64,000 bases of DNA from CAVWDI01 sp963753725 (GTDB taxonomy: Bacteria > Chloroflexota > Anaerolineae > Anaerolineales > UBA4823), in assembly GCA_963753725.1 (NCBI GenBank), contig CAVWDI010000017.1:186001-250000 (forward strand), given 5' to 3'. The notes under the pieces were generated by a model, which worked only from the letters and a program-made list of their open reading frames with translations, was not told the DNA's origin and searched no databases. Made by a program: the position numbers and the translations under genes. Within the stretch, counting starts at the first letter, position 1. Each line of letters begins with the position of its first letter. Positions 47,810 to 56,521 of this stretch are shown here, one piece after another.

Positions 47810-49213
47810 TTATCCTATCGAACCTTCCATTTGCAGTTGGATCAGACGATTCATTTCTATCGCGTATTCCATTGGAAGTTCTTTTACCAATGGTTCAATG
47901 AACCCTGATACGACCATAGTAGTCGCTTCTTCTTCGGTCAATCCACGGCTCATCAAATAAAAAAGCTGTTCTTCACCGACTTTAGAAACAGAAGCTTCAT
48001 GGCCTATTGTGACATCGTCTTCATCGATTTCAATATATGGATAAGTATCGGACCGCGATGTATCGTCTAACAAGAGTGCATCGCAAACAACATTTGAGCG
48101 CGCATCCTTCGCACCCTTATAAACTTTGAGAAGTCCACGATAAGATGCTCTCCCTGAACCTTTGCTGATCGATTTCGAGTTGATTTTGCTGCTTGTGTGA
48201 GGTGCAAAATGAATTACCTTCCCACCTGCATCTTGATGTTGTCCATCACCTGCAAAAGCCATAGACAAAATCTCACCGTGAGCTCCTGGACCTAACAGGT
48301 AACAAGAAGGGTATTTCATTGTCAATTTCGAACCAAGGTTTGCATCCACCCATTCCATGGTTGCATTTTCATGAACCAAAGCTCGCTGCGTTACAAGGTT
48401 ATAAACATTTGTCGACCAATTTTGAATTGTTGTGTATCTAACCCTGGCGTTTCTTTTCACAACGATCTCTATTACACCGCTGTGTAATGAATCTGTCGTA
48501 TAAATTGGTGCGGTACAACCTTCGACATAATGAACTTTAGAACCTTCATCTGCAATTATCAGAGTACGCTCAAATTGACCAACATTGGCTATGTTTAAAC
48601 GGAAGTAAGCTTGCAGAGGTAAATCAATAGATACACCAGGCGGAATATAAATAAACGAGCCTCCGCTCCAAACTGCTCCATTTAATGCGGCGAATTTATT
48701 ATCTTCTATGGGGATCACCGTTCCAAAGTATTCTTTGAACAATTCAGGATGTTCCCGCAATCCGTCTTCAATACTTAAAAAGATAACCCCTTGTTTCTTC
48801 AGATGATCCTGAATCTGGTGGTAAACCATCTCCGATTCATATTGAGCGCCTACACCAGCTAAAAATTTTTGTTCAGCTTCAGGAATACCCAGTTTATCGA
48901 ACGTATTTTTTATCGTATCAGGTACATCTTCCCAGCTCTGGCTTTCATCCTCGGTTGGTTTGACATAGAAATAAATATCATCTAAATCTAATTTCGAAAG
49001 GTCGCCTCCCCAGGTAGGCATAGGTCTTTGGAAATAATGTTCCAAAGCTTTTATTCGAAACTCCAACATCCATTGGGGTTCGCCTTTCATTGCCGATATT
49101 TGTTCGACGACTTCCCTATTTAAACCTTTACTTGATCTAAATACATAGGTATCGGGATCATTAAATCCGTACTGATATTCGCCAATACCTTTAAGTATTT
49201 GAGCATCGCTCAC
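47810..49213 (-). CDS. sufB: SUF assembly protein SufB
   Basis: A protein of 467 residues. GGSFIYIPPGVSIDLPLQAY near 184-203, YVEGCTAPIYTTDSLHSGV near 228, HFAPHTSSKINSKSIS near 332 and IGHEASVSKVGEEQLFYLMS near 407 are the SufB motifs. It is the scaffold on which Fe-S clusters are built with SufC and SufD. It sits between sufC and sufD with no frame break. Confidence 0.96.
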   Translation of the reverse strand: MSDAQILKGIGEYQYGFNDPDTYVFRSSKGLNREVVEQISAMKGEPQWMLEFRIKALEHYFQRPMPTWGGDLSKLDLDDIYFYVKPTEDESQSWEDVPDTIKNTFDKLGIPEAEQKFLAGVGAQYESEMVYHQIQDHLKKQGVIFLSIEDGLREHPELFKEYFGTVIPIEDNKFAALNGAVWSGGSFIYIPPGVSIDLPLQAYFRLNIANVGQFERTLIIADEGSKVHYVEGCTAPIYTTDSLHSGVIEIVVKRNARVRYTTIQNWSTNVYNLVTQRALVHENATMEWVDANLGSKLTMKYPSCYLLGPGAHGEILSMAFAGDGQHQDAGGKVIHFAPHTSSKINSKSISKGSGRASYRGLLKVYKGAKDARSNVVCDALLLDDTSRSDTYPYIEIDEDDVTIGHEASVSKVGEEQLFYLMSRGLTEEEATTMVVSGFIEPLVKELPMEYAIEMNRLIQLQMEGSIG

Positions 49214-49274
49214 TTAGAACCTCCAGATAACAATAAGAATATAGTGGTAGACCAATAAGAATTACCCGATTGTC

Positions 49275-50045
49275 TTATAGAACTGAACCGCTCTTTTCCT
49301 TCAGCCAATCGTAGCCTTGTTCTTCAAGTTGGAGCGCTAATTCGGCTCCACCCGTCTCAGCAACTTGCCCATCCAGCATAATATGTACATAATCGGGTTT
49401 GATGTAGTTGAGTATCCGTTGATAATGCGTGATAACCAGCACACCAAATTCGGGAGATTTTAATGCATTAACGCCTTCAGCCACAATTCTCAAAGCATCA
49501 ATATCCAAACCCGAATCTGTCTCATCCATCAATGCAATTTCTGGTCGAAGAGTTGCCATCTGCAAAACTTCAGCACGTTTTTTTTCTCCGCCCGAAAATC
49601 CCTCATTCAAATACCTTCCAGCAAATGAATGATCCATTTCAAGCAGGTCCATTCTCTTTTTCAACATCTGACGAAATTCAGGAATGGGTATCCCTTTATC
49701 TTCTGGGTCATTTGCTTTACGTTGTGCATTTATAGCGGAACGCAAAAAGTTCGCCATTGAGACGCCAGGAATTGAAACTGGATATTGAAAAGCTAAAAAT
49801 AGACCTAAATGAGCACGCTCATCTGGCTTAAGTTCAATAATATTTTGTCCCTTGAACCAGGCTTCACCTTTATTTACTTCATAGTTTGGGTGACCCATCA
49901 ACGTATATGCTAAGGTTGATTTTCCTGTACCGTTGGGACCCATCAGTGCATGGACTTCACCTTGATTTACGATCAGGTTAACCCCTTTCAAGATTGGTTT
50001 CCCCTCAACACTAACATGAAGATCACGGATATCAAGTTCTGACAT
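49275..50045 (-). CDS. sufC: SUF ATPase SufC
   Basis: 256 residues from ATG 50045, preceded by AGGAG; a GTG at 50051 is in frame but directly abuts that site. Walker A MGPNGTGKST near 35, signature GFSGGEKKRAEVLQM near 143, Walker B ALMDETDSGLDIDALR near 164 and VITHYQRIL near 198 identify SufC. It powers cluster assembly with SufBD and is the first gene of the operon. Confidence 0.95.
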   Translation of the reverse strand: MSELDIRDLHVSVEGKPILKGVNLIVNQGEVHALMGPNGTGKSTLAYTLMGHPNYEVNKGEAWFKGQNIIELKPDERAHLGLFLAFQYPVSIPGVSMANFLRSAINAQRKANDPEDKGIPIPEFRQMLKKRMDLLEMDHSFAGRYLNEGFSGGEKKRAEVLQMATLRPEIALMDETDSGLDIDALRIVAEGVNALKSPEFGVLVITHYQRILNYIKPDYVHIMLDGQVAETGGAELALQLEEQGYDWLKEKSGSVL

Positions 50046-50098
50046 ACACACTCCTGTATTGGTGATAATTTGAAATTATCAATATTAAAAACCAAGCG

Positions 50099-50143
50099 AT
50101 TATAGCAACATTGATATTTACTGTCAATATTTAGTATAAATAT
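50099..50143 (-). promoter_or_regulatory. Promoter and operator of sufCBD
   Basis: On the minus strand TTGACA (50127-50122) and TATAAT (50104-50099) are separated by exactly 17 bp, a perfect consensus. Partly overlapping the -35 lies the palindrome ATATTTA-GTA-TAAATAT at 50127-50143. GTCAATAT at 50123-50130 recurs at 50183-50190 and, inverted, at 50211-50218. These are the likely binding sites for SufR. Confidence 0.78.
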
Positions 50144-50213
50144 CTAATTTATTTGCTGATTATAACAAAATCCTGGTTCCAAGTCAATATATTTTATATA
50201 TTATTCTTAAATA

Positions 50214-50242
50214 TTGACAAAAATATTCGCGCATAGTATACT
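50214..50242 (+). promoter_or_regulatory. Promoter of sufR
   Basis: TTGACA (50214-50219) and TATACT (50237-50242) are separated by 17 bp, near-perfect consensus. The -35 lies inside ATATTGAC (50211-50218), the inverted copy of the repeat at 50183-50190, so SufR may regulate its own gene. Confidence 0.78.
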
Positions 50243-50303
50243 CGGCACGGTTTATTACATTTTGTTTATTATCAATTCCTAACGAAAAACCAAAGGCAGA
50301 CAA

Positions 50304-50954
50304 ATGGTACCAATTGAGGACAATGTAAAAAGTACTCGAGATCGAGTATTACAGACCCTGCTGACACGTAACCAATGCACGATTAATGAACTGGCTGAAG
50401 CAGTGGATATCAACCCCATATCTGTTCGCCATCATATCACCAAATTGGAAGCGGATGGTCTGGTTGATTCCACCGAAGAACGTCACGGAGTTGGTAGACC
50501 TCGCCGGCTTTATTATTTAACAGAAAGAGGAAGAGAACAATTTCCAAAGCGCTACGTAAAACTAACGCTTCGCCTCCTGGATCAATTAAAAGAGTCAATG
50601 CCGGATTATATGGTTGATGAATTATTCGCACAGATGGCGCTAGATCTGGCTGATGATTACAAAGATGAACTGGACGGTTTGAATGTGGAAGAAAAACTTG
50701 ATCTTGTCCAGGATCTGCTAACCCAGGAGGGTTTCACCGCAAATTGGGAGCGCAAAGGGGATACTTATCAAATTCATGAAGCAAGCTGTCCATACATCCA
50801 TATCGGACAGGATCATCCAGAGGTCTGTTCAGTTGACCAGACCCTGATTTCCACGATACTGGATGTTCCCGCTCAAAAAATTAAATGCAAGTTGACTGGT
50901 GATTCTCATTGTACATATATCGTTCCTGATTTAAAAATTTTGGAGAAACAATAA
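50304..50954 (+). CDS. sufR: SufR-type Fe-S-sensing transcriptional regulator
   Basis: A protein of 216 residues. Winged HTH: RVLQTLLTRNQCTINELAEAVDINPISVRHHI near 12-43. The C-terminus has four cysteines in the SufR arrangement (SCPYIHIG, VCSVDQ, KCKLTGDSHC), expected to bind a cluster. It is divergent from sufCBD with a shared promoter region. It probably represses the suf genes when clusters are sufficient. Confidence 0.88.
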   Translation: MVPIEDNVKSTRDRVLQTLLTRNQCTINELAEAVDINPISVRHHITKLEADGLVDSTEERHGVGRPRRLYYLTERGREQFPKRYVKLTLRLLDQLKESMPDYMVDELFAQMALDLADDYKDELDGLNVEEKLDLVQDLLTQEGFTANWERKGDTYQIHEASCPYIHIGQDHPEVCSVDQTLISTILDVPAQKIKCKLTGDSHCTYIVPDLKILEKQ

Positions 50955-50956
50955 AC

Positions 50957-51313
50957 ATGAATTCTGCGAATAACTCACCCATGCGTCCAGCTTTAACCTG
51001 GCAGGCAGAACAAACCCATCCAGAAATGGTCGAGCCTGTTCGTGAAAAACTGCGTGAAGTAATTGATCCTGAAATTGGTTTGAATGTCATCGAGTTGGGT
51101 CTGATTAGAGACTTGAAGATAGATGATAACGATGTATCCTTAACAATGATACTCACTACTCCTTTTTGTCCATACGCACCGGCTATGATTGAAATGGTTA
51201 GTAAAAAGGCGGAAGAAGCGATGAATAGGGTGGTAACAGTTGAACTTGGGATGGAAATGTGGGACCCCACCATGATGGAAGAAGGCACTGGCGCGGATTG
51301 GGGCTTATTCTAA
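50957..51313 (+). CDS. DUF59/MIP18-type Fe-S assembly protein (SufT-like)
   Basis: A protein of 118 residues. VREKLREVIDPEIGLNVIELGLIRDL near 28-53 and TTPFCPYAPAMIEMV near 67 are the MIP18/SufT motif. It lies 2 bp after sufR and ends with a strong terminator. It likely assists maturation of Fe-S proteins. Confidence 0.88.
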   Translation: MNSANNSPMRPALTWQAEQTHPEMVEPVREKLREVIDPEIGLNVIELGLIRDLKIDDNDVSLTMILTTPFCPYAPAMIEMVSKKAEEAMNRVVTVELGMEMWDPTMMEEGTGADWGLF

Positions 51314-51330
51314 ATATCTTAACAAGATAG

Positions 51331-51367
51331 AAGGGCTTTCCATTTTTTGGAGAGCCCTTTTTGTTTT
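51331..51367 (+). terminator. Terminator after the sufR operon
   Basis: AAGGGCT(TTCC) at 51331-51341 pairs with (GGAG)AGCCCTT at 51349-51359 around a T-rich loop, followed by TTTTGTTTT. Confidence 0.85.
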
Positions 51368-51510
51368 AATACTTATACTAATGGCATACAATTTGCAATT
51401 ATTCTTATATACTGCACTGACATATCCTATTCTTATTTAGATTTCAAAAAATTGTTTTCTCATCGTAGGTATTGCAACGATCACCTAAATAAGGTAGCAT
51501 CTTAAAAATA

Positions 51511-52308
51511 ATGAACTCAGAAAAATACAAATCAGAAAATGGAAATCTTAAAGCCCAAAAAGACACTAAAGGCTTCTTTTACCAATTAAAGATCATTTTC
51601 GGAGTTGCTTTTGTGCTGGCCACTTTATATTCAATTTGGACTCCTGGAGTATCCATACCTAGCAGCACATGGGAGGATTTAAACTTTGCGCCTGCCCCAA
51701 TAGAAGATGATTCAATAAATCCAACAAAATCATCGAAACAAAAGCCATTGATAGGTATCGTCGCAGGTCACTGGGGCAGCGATTCTGGAGCTGTATGCAG
51801 TGATGGATTAACCGAAAAAGAAGTAAATCTCAATATTGCCTCATTTGTTCAGAAATATCTCGCTGAAGAGGGTTTTGAGGTCGATTTACTACAGGAATTT
51901 GATCCAAAACTTACAGATTATGAAGCATCTGTTCTGATTTCAATACATGCAGATTCATGTGAATATGTAAATGATCTCGCCACCGGTTTTAAAGTTGCGC
52001 AAGCGATGGCCAGCAAAAGACCTGAACGGACGGCACGACTGACTGCATGTTTACGCAATCGTTATTCTCAGGCAACTGGGTTGGAATTACACAGCACAAG
52101 CGTAACCGAAGATATGACAAGCTACCATGCCTTCGGGGAGATCAATGAGAACACACCTGCAGTAATAATCGAAACTGGTTTTCTAAATCTTGACCGTCAA
52201 TTACTTACCCAAAATCCTGAACTTGCAGCTCAGGGTATTGCTTCTGGGATTAGATGCTTTATAAATAACGAAAGCATTTCTGCTACCCCGCAACCTTCAA
52301 CTCAATGA
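51511..52308 (+). CDS. N-acetylmuramoyl-L-alanine amidase, membrane-anchored
   Basis: A protein of 265 residues with one helix near 25-45 (IIFGVAFVLATLYSIW) and an Amidase_3 domain outside. Zinc ligands and catalytic residues are visible: His in GIVAGHWGS near 83, Glu in LTEKEVNLNIAS near 100, His in ISIHADS near 145, Glu in VIIETGFLN near 223. It cleaves peptides from glycan in peptidoglycan. The stop overlaps the L,D-transpeptidase start (ATGA), so both wall enzymes are made together. Confidence 0.86.
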   Translation: MNSEKYKSENGNLKAQKDTKGFFYQLKIIFGVAFVLATLYSIWTPGVSIPSSTWEDLNFAPAPIEDDSINPTKSSKQKPLIGIVAGHWGSDSGAVCSDGLTEKEVNLNIASFVQKYLAEEGFEVDLLQEFDPKLTDYEASVLISIHADSCEYVNDLATGFKVAQAMASKRPERTARLTACLRNRYSQATGLELHSTSVTEDMTSYHAFGEINENTPAVIIETGFLNLDRQLLTQNPELAAQGIASGIRCFINNESISATPQPSTQ

Positions 52309-53420
52309 TCCATGAAAACAAGCAAGTAGCATATGCCCTTAAGAATGCCTTCAATTCCTTAAAAAGTGGAAAACGATTAGAGGCAAGACGCTGGGCAGAA
52401 AAAGCAGCCAGGTTAGATACAAATAAAGAAAGCCCTTGGTTAATATTAGCTGCATTAGCACCCCCCCGAGCAAGCGTTAATTATTTAATTCGAGCGTTGG
52501 AAATTAATCCTGAAAGTGTGCAAGCCCGAAAAGGCATGCATTGGGCGATAAATAGACTGCGCACAGAACAACAAATCCTCGTCCCTGATCAAACGCTTCC
52601 CGTTATACAGCCAACAACTCAAGAAACACAAAAAAACTCACTAAATCGAATATTTCCCTGGGCGATATTACTGTCCACACTGGTTTGTGCGAGTTTAATT
52701 TTGTTTGGATTTCCAAATTTCTCTCATGCATTAAATCAAAGAGCGCCCCTTGCGCTGTCAGGTGCAGCCTTAGGGAAAGCCACCCGCACCCCAACGCCAA
52801 CACCTTCATTTACACCCACAAGCACGTTTACCTCAACGCCTACGGCTACAAATACACCTACACCCACTGCTACATTTACTCCTAAACCAACATCTACACC
52901 CACCAGCACACCAACATTTACCCCGACATTCACACCATCTCCAACTTTCACTTCAACACCAACAAATACACCATTTTCAACAAACACTACTTTATTTCCA
53001 CCTACTCAAGAACCACAACCAACCCCAACAGTAAGACCAGTGAACAAACCAGAAGGTGTAAAGAATAATGAACGCTGGCTCGATGTAGACCTTTCCAGAC
53101 AGCGCCTTTTTGCATATAAAGGCAATGAGCTTGTAGATAAATTTATTGTCTCAACAGGTATTTCAAAATATCCTACTGTAAAAGGTGTTTTCAAGGTTTA
53201 TGTGAAATACCAGTATGCCGATATGAGAGGTCCCGGTTATCACTTAGAAGATGTACCATATGTAATGTATTTTTCAGGAGATTACGGGATTCATGGGACA
53301 TATTGGCACAACAACTTTGGTACCCCTATGAGTCATGGATGTGTAAATCTAAGGACGGATGATGCGAAATGGTTATACAATTGGGCAAAAGTGGGGACTG
53401 TTGTGCGAGTAAGGCGTTAA
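52305..53420 (+). CDS. L,D-transpeptidase (YkuD) with Thr-Pro linker
   Basis: A protein of 371 residues. The cytosolic N-terminus has TPR-like helices (ARRWAEKAARLDTNKESPW); a membrane helix (ILLSTLVCASLILFGFP) lies near 130; then about 80 residues rich in Thr and Pro span the wall; the C-terminus is YkuD with IHGTYWHNNFG and SHGCVNLRTDDA (catalytic Cys). It cross-links or attaches peptidoglycan peptides. The TPR-like part inside the cell is unusual for this family and may respond to a cytosolic partner. Confidence 0.86.
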   Translation: MIHENKQVAYALKNAFNSLKSGKRLEARRWAEKAARLDTNKESPWLILAALAPPRASVNYLIRALEINPESVQARKGMHWAINRLRTEQQILVPDQTLPVIQPTTQETQKNSLNRIFPWAILLSTLVCASLILFGFPNFSHALNQRAPLALSGAALGKATRTPTPTPSFTPTSTFTSTPTATNTPTPTATFTPKPTSTPTSTPTFTPTFTPSPTFTSTPTNTPFSTNTTLFPPTQEPQPTPTVRPVNKPEGVKNNERWLDVDLSRQRLFAYKGNELVDKFIVSTGISKYPTVKGVFKVYVKYQYADMRGPGYHLEDVPYVMYFSGDYGIHGTYWHNNFGTPMSHGCVNLRTDDAKWLYNWAKVGTVVRVRR

Positions 53421-53497
53421 GCTCTGAGAATATTTTTATTTATTTCATACAAAGAAATGTATAATTTTGAATATAATTAACATCAGGAAGCAATGTG

Positions 53498-53920
53498 ATG
53501 GTGAATAAACCCGTTTTTGAAGGTTTAATTATAGATGAGCAAGAACAGCCTGTAGATGTAATTTATGTGGGCGATGAACCTTGCTATGTGGTGGATGATG
53601 CTGGATTTCGACGTCATATCCCTTCTGAACACGTTGACCGTCAGGTGCTCAATTCGATGGGTGAAATGATCGAAGGTCATGAGGATATCCTCAGTGAACA
53701 AACGGCCAAAATGCTTGGACAGGAGGATATTTTTTCGATGGCAATGATATCCTCACAACTGAAGGATATTGATAAGCAGTTCGACAATCTAATGCAAACG
53801 GGTATACCAGACGACGCCCGGTCTTATATGGGGATGATGGGATTTCGTGTCCGCATCAATGTACATGGAGAAGTTTTAGAAATAGAACAACCTGGTATGG
53901 TTGATCCAGATAGTGAGTAA
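53498..53920 (+). CDS. Conserved hypothetical protein
   Basis: 140 residues from ATG 53498 (AGGAAG upstream). The core has VIYVGDEPCYVVDDAGFRRHI and repeated Met-rich acid helices (ISSQLKDIDKQFDNLM). No catalytic motif or membrane segment. It ends before a strong terminator. Function unknown. Confidence 0.6.
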   Translation: MVNKPVFEGLIIDEQEQPVDVIYVGDEPCYVVDDAGFRRHIPSEHVDRQVLNSMGEMIEGHEDILSEQTAKMLGQEDIFSMAMISSQLKDIDKQFDNLMQTGIPDDARSYMGMMGFRVRINVHGEVLEIEQPGMVDPDSE

Positions 53921-53977
53921 AGCAACTTTGTTGTTGAATTTATAAAGCAAATTAAATATTTCAACAATGAGATTATT

Positions 53978-54008
53978 AAAAAAAAAGCCGCAATTGCGGC
54001 TTTTTTTG
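53978..54008. terminator. Bidirectional terminator
   Basis: GCCGCAATTGCGGC (53987-54000) is a perfect palindrome flanked by a run of A on the left and T on the right, so it can terminate both the plus-strand hypothetical gene and the convergent flavin reductase. Confidence 0.88.
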
Positions 54009-54069
54009 GTTTAAGATTTTTTTATTCTAAAATCATCGTATATGAGCCATGAAATATATTGTCCGCGTG

Positions 54070-54562
54070 TTAACCTGCATAACTCCAACCTATTTTTGTC
54101 AACGACAAAGTATCTACTGCTTCACCTGCTTTGTTTATTCCGGCTCCCACAACCTCACCAACAATAATATTATGATCCCCGCCCACATCCTGGATATTGA
54201 CAACTTTACACTCAAGGTACGCCGCAGCATCCTTAAGCAAAGGGGCTCCAGTAACAGAAATCCAGAGAATACTTTATGCCTTCCATTTTATCCGGGTTCT
54301 TGGAACGTCCCTTTGTTATGGGCTTAATCATCTCAAAATCCTCTAGATTAAAGATGTTTAACACAAACACTTGCCCTGCGTTTATTAATTTATATGAGTA
54401 CGAAGTTTTTTGAACGGCGATTGCAAGCATTCTGGGTTCGAATGAAACCTGGGTCATCCAATTTAAAACCATGGCATTGATTTCATCACCATACCTGCTC
54501 GTCACACTATAAAAACCATAGGGCAATCTTTGAAGTACCTTTTTGACTATATCGTCTGTCAT
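54070..54562 (-). CDS. Flavin reductase-like FMN-binding protein, frame broken once
   Basis: The frame from 54562 has LPYGFYSVTSRYGDEINAMVLNWMTQVSFEPRM, the FMN-binding fold of flavin reductase-like proteins. Near 54250 the frame shifts; the continuation reads VTGAPLLKDAAAYLECKV and VGGDHNIIVGEVV, the family C-terminus, ending at TAA 54072-54070. Restored length about 163 residues. It probably binds FMN for a reductase or as a flavodoxin-like carrier. Confidence 0.82.
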
Positions 54563-54828
54563 GAGTTTTTTTCTCCTTATACTGTTCTGAATTTTAAGTT
54601 AGTTGCCACGAATGCAAACTTAATTATAGAATTCTATAAATAATTTTTAGACTACTCAATAATTATAGCGATATTCCAGATCTCAATATATTATATTTTT
54701 GTAAGATTAGATATATCCCGGTTGGAAAAACCGATAAAAAAATGATTACCTCCAATTTGCTTATTCAATTTCCGCGTATAATAAATCGGGAATGTCGAAT
54801 TGGAATTATATGAACTTTTAAAATCTTC

Positions 54829-55983
54829 ATGATGACCGCCGAAATGGATATCGATTCTACGCAGCAAATGCTTATAGGTCTATTGCAACCTTGGGACAAT
54901 TCGTTATTAGATCCACCCAGCGCACAAAACGATGTATTGCAAAAGCTTGTTCCAGATTTCAGCAAAACAAAGTACGGTAAGCAAAAAGGTGCTGAACAAA
55001 TAGATAGCATTGACGATTTTAGACGCATCTTTCCTATCGCTACTTATGAAGATTTTAGACCTTGGATCAAGAAAGTCATGTCAGGAGATATCGGTCAATT
55101 ATTGTGTGAAGAACCTGCGGGTTGGGCCATTACAAGAGGAACAACCAAAGGCGAATCAAAATTCATTCCGATGACGCCTACTGACATGCGGTTGCGAATA
55201 TGTGCCGGTAGAGCATTGATGAATTACATTGTAGTCAATGAAAAATTCGAAATCTTCAACGGCGCAAATTTGAACCTTAACTTTCCATCAAATGTTGGAA
55301 CAATATCTGCCGGTGAGCAGGAAGTTGAATATGGTTATAGTTCCGGGATATACACGAAATTTGTATCGAAATTCACGCCCATCCGCTCCGTCCCCTCACA
55401 GGAGGAAATCGACGCTCTTGGGGGCGGTAAATCAATTGAAGATTGGGAAAAGCGTTTTGAATTAGCTTATCAGATGTGTAAAGACGAGAATGTGACCCTG
55501 GTGGGAGGGGTTTTGCCAACCGCGCAGCGCTTTGCACGTTATTTACGCAGGGTGCATAAGGTTTACCCAAAGGATATATGGGATATCCAGATTGTGACAT
55601 TAGGAAGCGTGCCGGGGATTAATACCCGCTACCAACCATCCTTGAATGCTCTTTATGGAAATGTTGTTATCCGTGAAATATATGGTGCTACTGAAGGGAT
55701 GTTTGGGCAGCAACGCGATGCAAAAAGAGCCTGGGTTCCTAATTATGATCTATTCCTATTCGAAGTCGAAACAAAATCAGGAATAAAAATGATGTACGAA
55801 ATGGAACCAGGGGAGATGGGCAGTTTAATTGTATCCACACCAATCTTTCCCCGCTACCGCATTGGTGATCTTATTAGAGCTTTTGAAAAACCATATTTCA
55901 GATGTATTGGTCGCGATCGCAGGTCAACCTGGGTTCGTTATATCTGGGATGAGGTTCTATCTTTAAACTTTGACCAGCTGTAG
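54829..55983 (+). CDS. GH3-like acyl-adenylating enzyme, short
   Basis: A protein of 384 residues. ITRGTTKGESKFIPMT near 102 is the ATP phosphate-binding loop, IREIYGATEGMFG near 284 the A5 motif, and PRYRIGDLIRAF near 342 binds the ribose. This is the GH3 branch of acyl-adenylate enzymes, which in plants join amino acids to jasmonate or auxin. It ends shortly after GRDRR, so most of the mobile C-terminal domain of full-length GH3 proteins (about 500-600 residues) is absent. The substrate is unknown. Convergent with the next gene, 8 bp away. Confidence 0.75.
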   Translation: MMTAEMDIDSTQQMLIGLLQPWDNSLLDPPSAQNDVLQKLVPDFSKTKYGKQKGAEQIDSIDDFRRIFPIATYEDFRPWIKKVMSGDIGQLLCEEPAGWAITRGTTKGESKFIPMTPTDMRLRICAGRALMNYIVVNEKFEIFNGANLNLNFPSNVGTISAGEQEVEYGYSSGIYTKFVSKFTPIRSVPSQEEIDALGGGKSIEDWEKRFELAYQMCKDENVTLVGGVLPTAQRFARYLRRVHKVYPKDIWDIQIVTLGSVPGINTRYQPSLNALYGNVVIREIYGATEGMFGQQRDAKRAWVPNYDLFLFEVETKSGIKMMYEMEPGEMGSLIVSTPIFPRYRIGDLIRAFEKPYFRCIGRDRRSTWVRYIWDEVLSLNFDQL

Positions 55984-55990
55984 TAATCCA

Positions 55991-56455
55991 TTATTCTCGT
56001 CGACGACCTAATCCACGCAGGAGAATTGATAATCCAACACCGATGAGAATAAGCGGCCAAATGAGGAACCAATTTAAGCCGATAATTGAATTCAATCCAA
56101 TTGCAATTAAAACAAAAGCAAAAATTACAGTCCCTGCGATTGGACGCCTATATTCTGGAATGAGCATTCGCAAAACCGCTTCAAGCAGGAACAATCCACC
56201 CGCTCCGATCAGGATGATAGGCCAGGCGCTGATCGCTTTATCTATTTGAGTGATACCTGTTGATATGGCTACTTCTTTGACAAATTGATCTAAAAATCCA
56301 AGATTGCTCAAAAGAAGAACCACACCTGCCCAGATAAATATTAATGCCCAAATGATCGCGCTAAGTGGGTCCCTGCGCCATTTTTCATCCCATCTCTTTT
56401 CTTCACTTTTTTCCATTTCTTTTTCGTCAAATTTTTCATCTTTCCCATTTGCCAT
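55991..56455 (-). CDS. Membrane protein with LiaI/LiaF-like helices
   Basis: 154 residues from ATG 56455, chosen because GGAGG lies 5 bp upstream; a start 27 bp earlier has none. After a charged N-terminus, helices AIIWALIFIWAGVVLLL, WPIILIGAGGLFLLEAVL, FAFVLIAIGLNSIIG and WPLILIGVGLSILLRG are seen. The WPLILIG pattern is typical of envelope-stress related DUF5668/LiaF-like proteins. Function not established. Confidence 0.72.
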   Translation of the reverse strand: MANGKDEKFDEKEMEKSEEKRWDEKWRRDPLSAIIWALIFIWAGVVLLLSNLGFLDQFVKEVAISTGITQIDKAISAWPIILIGAGGLFLLEAVLRMLIPEYRRPIAGTVIFAFVLIAIGLNSIIGLNWFLIWPLILIGVGLSILLRGLGRRRE

Positions 56456-56521
56456 ATTATCCTCCCGCAGGATTTCAATCAAACTTTATCGTTTAGAAAG
56501 TCTATTATTCAGATAAATTAA

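Noticed and set aside
50123..50218. GTCAATAT repeats as a CRISPR array
   Set aside because: Only three copies of 8 bp, in both orientations and uneven spacing, lying in a promoter region; they fit operators.
52685..52987. Open frames in other phases over the Thr/Pro linker
   Set aside because: They arise from the repetitive ACA/CCA codons of the L,D-transpeptidase linker and show only low-complexity protein.
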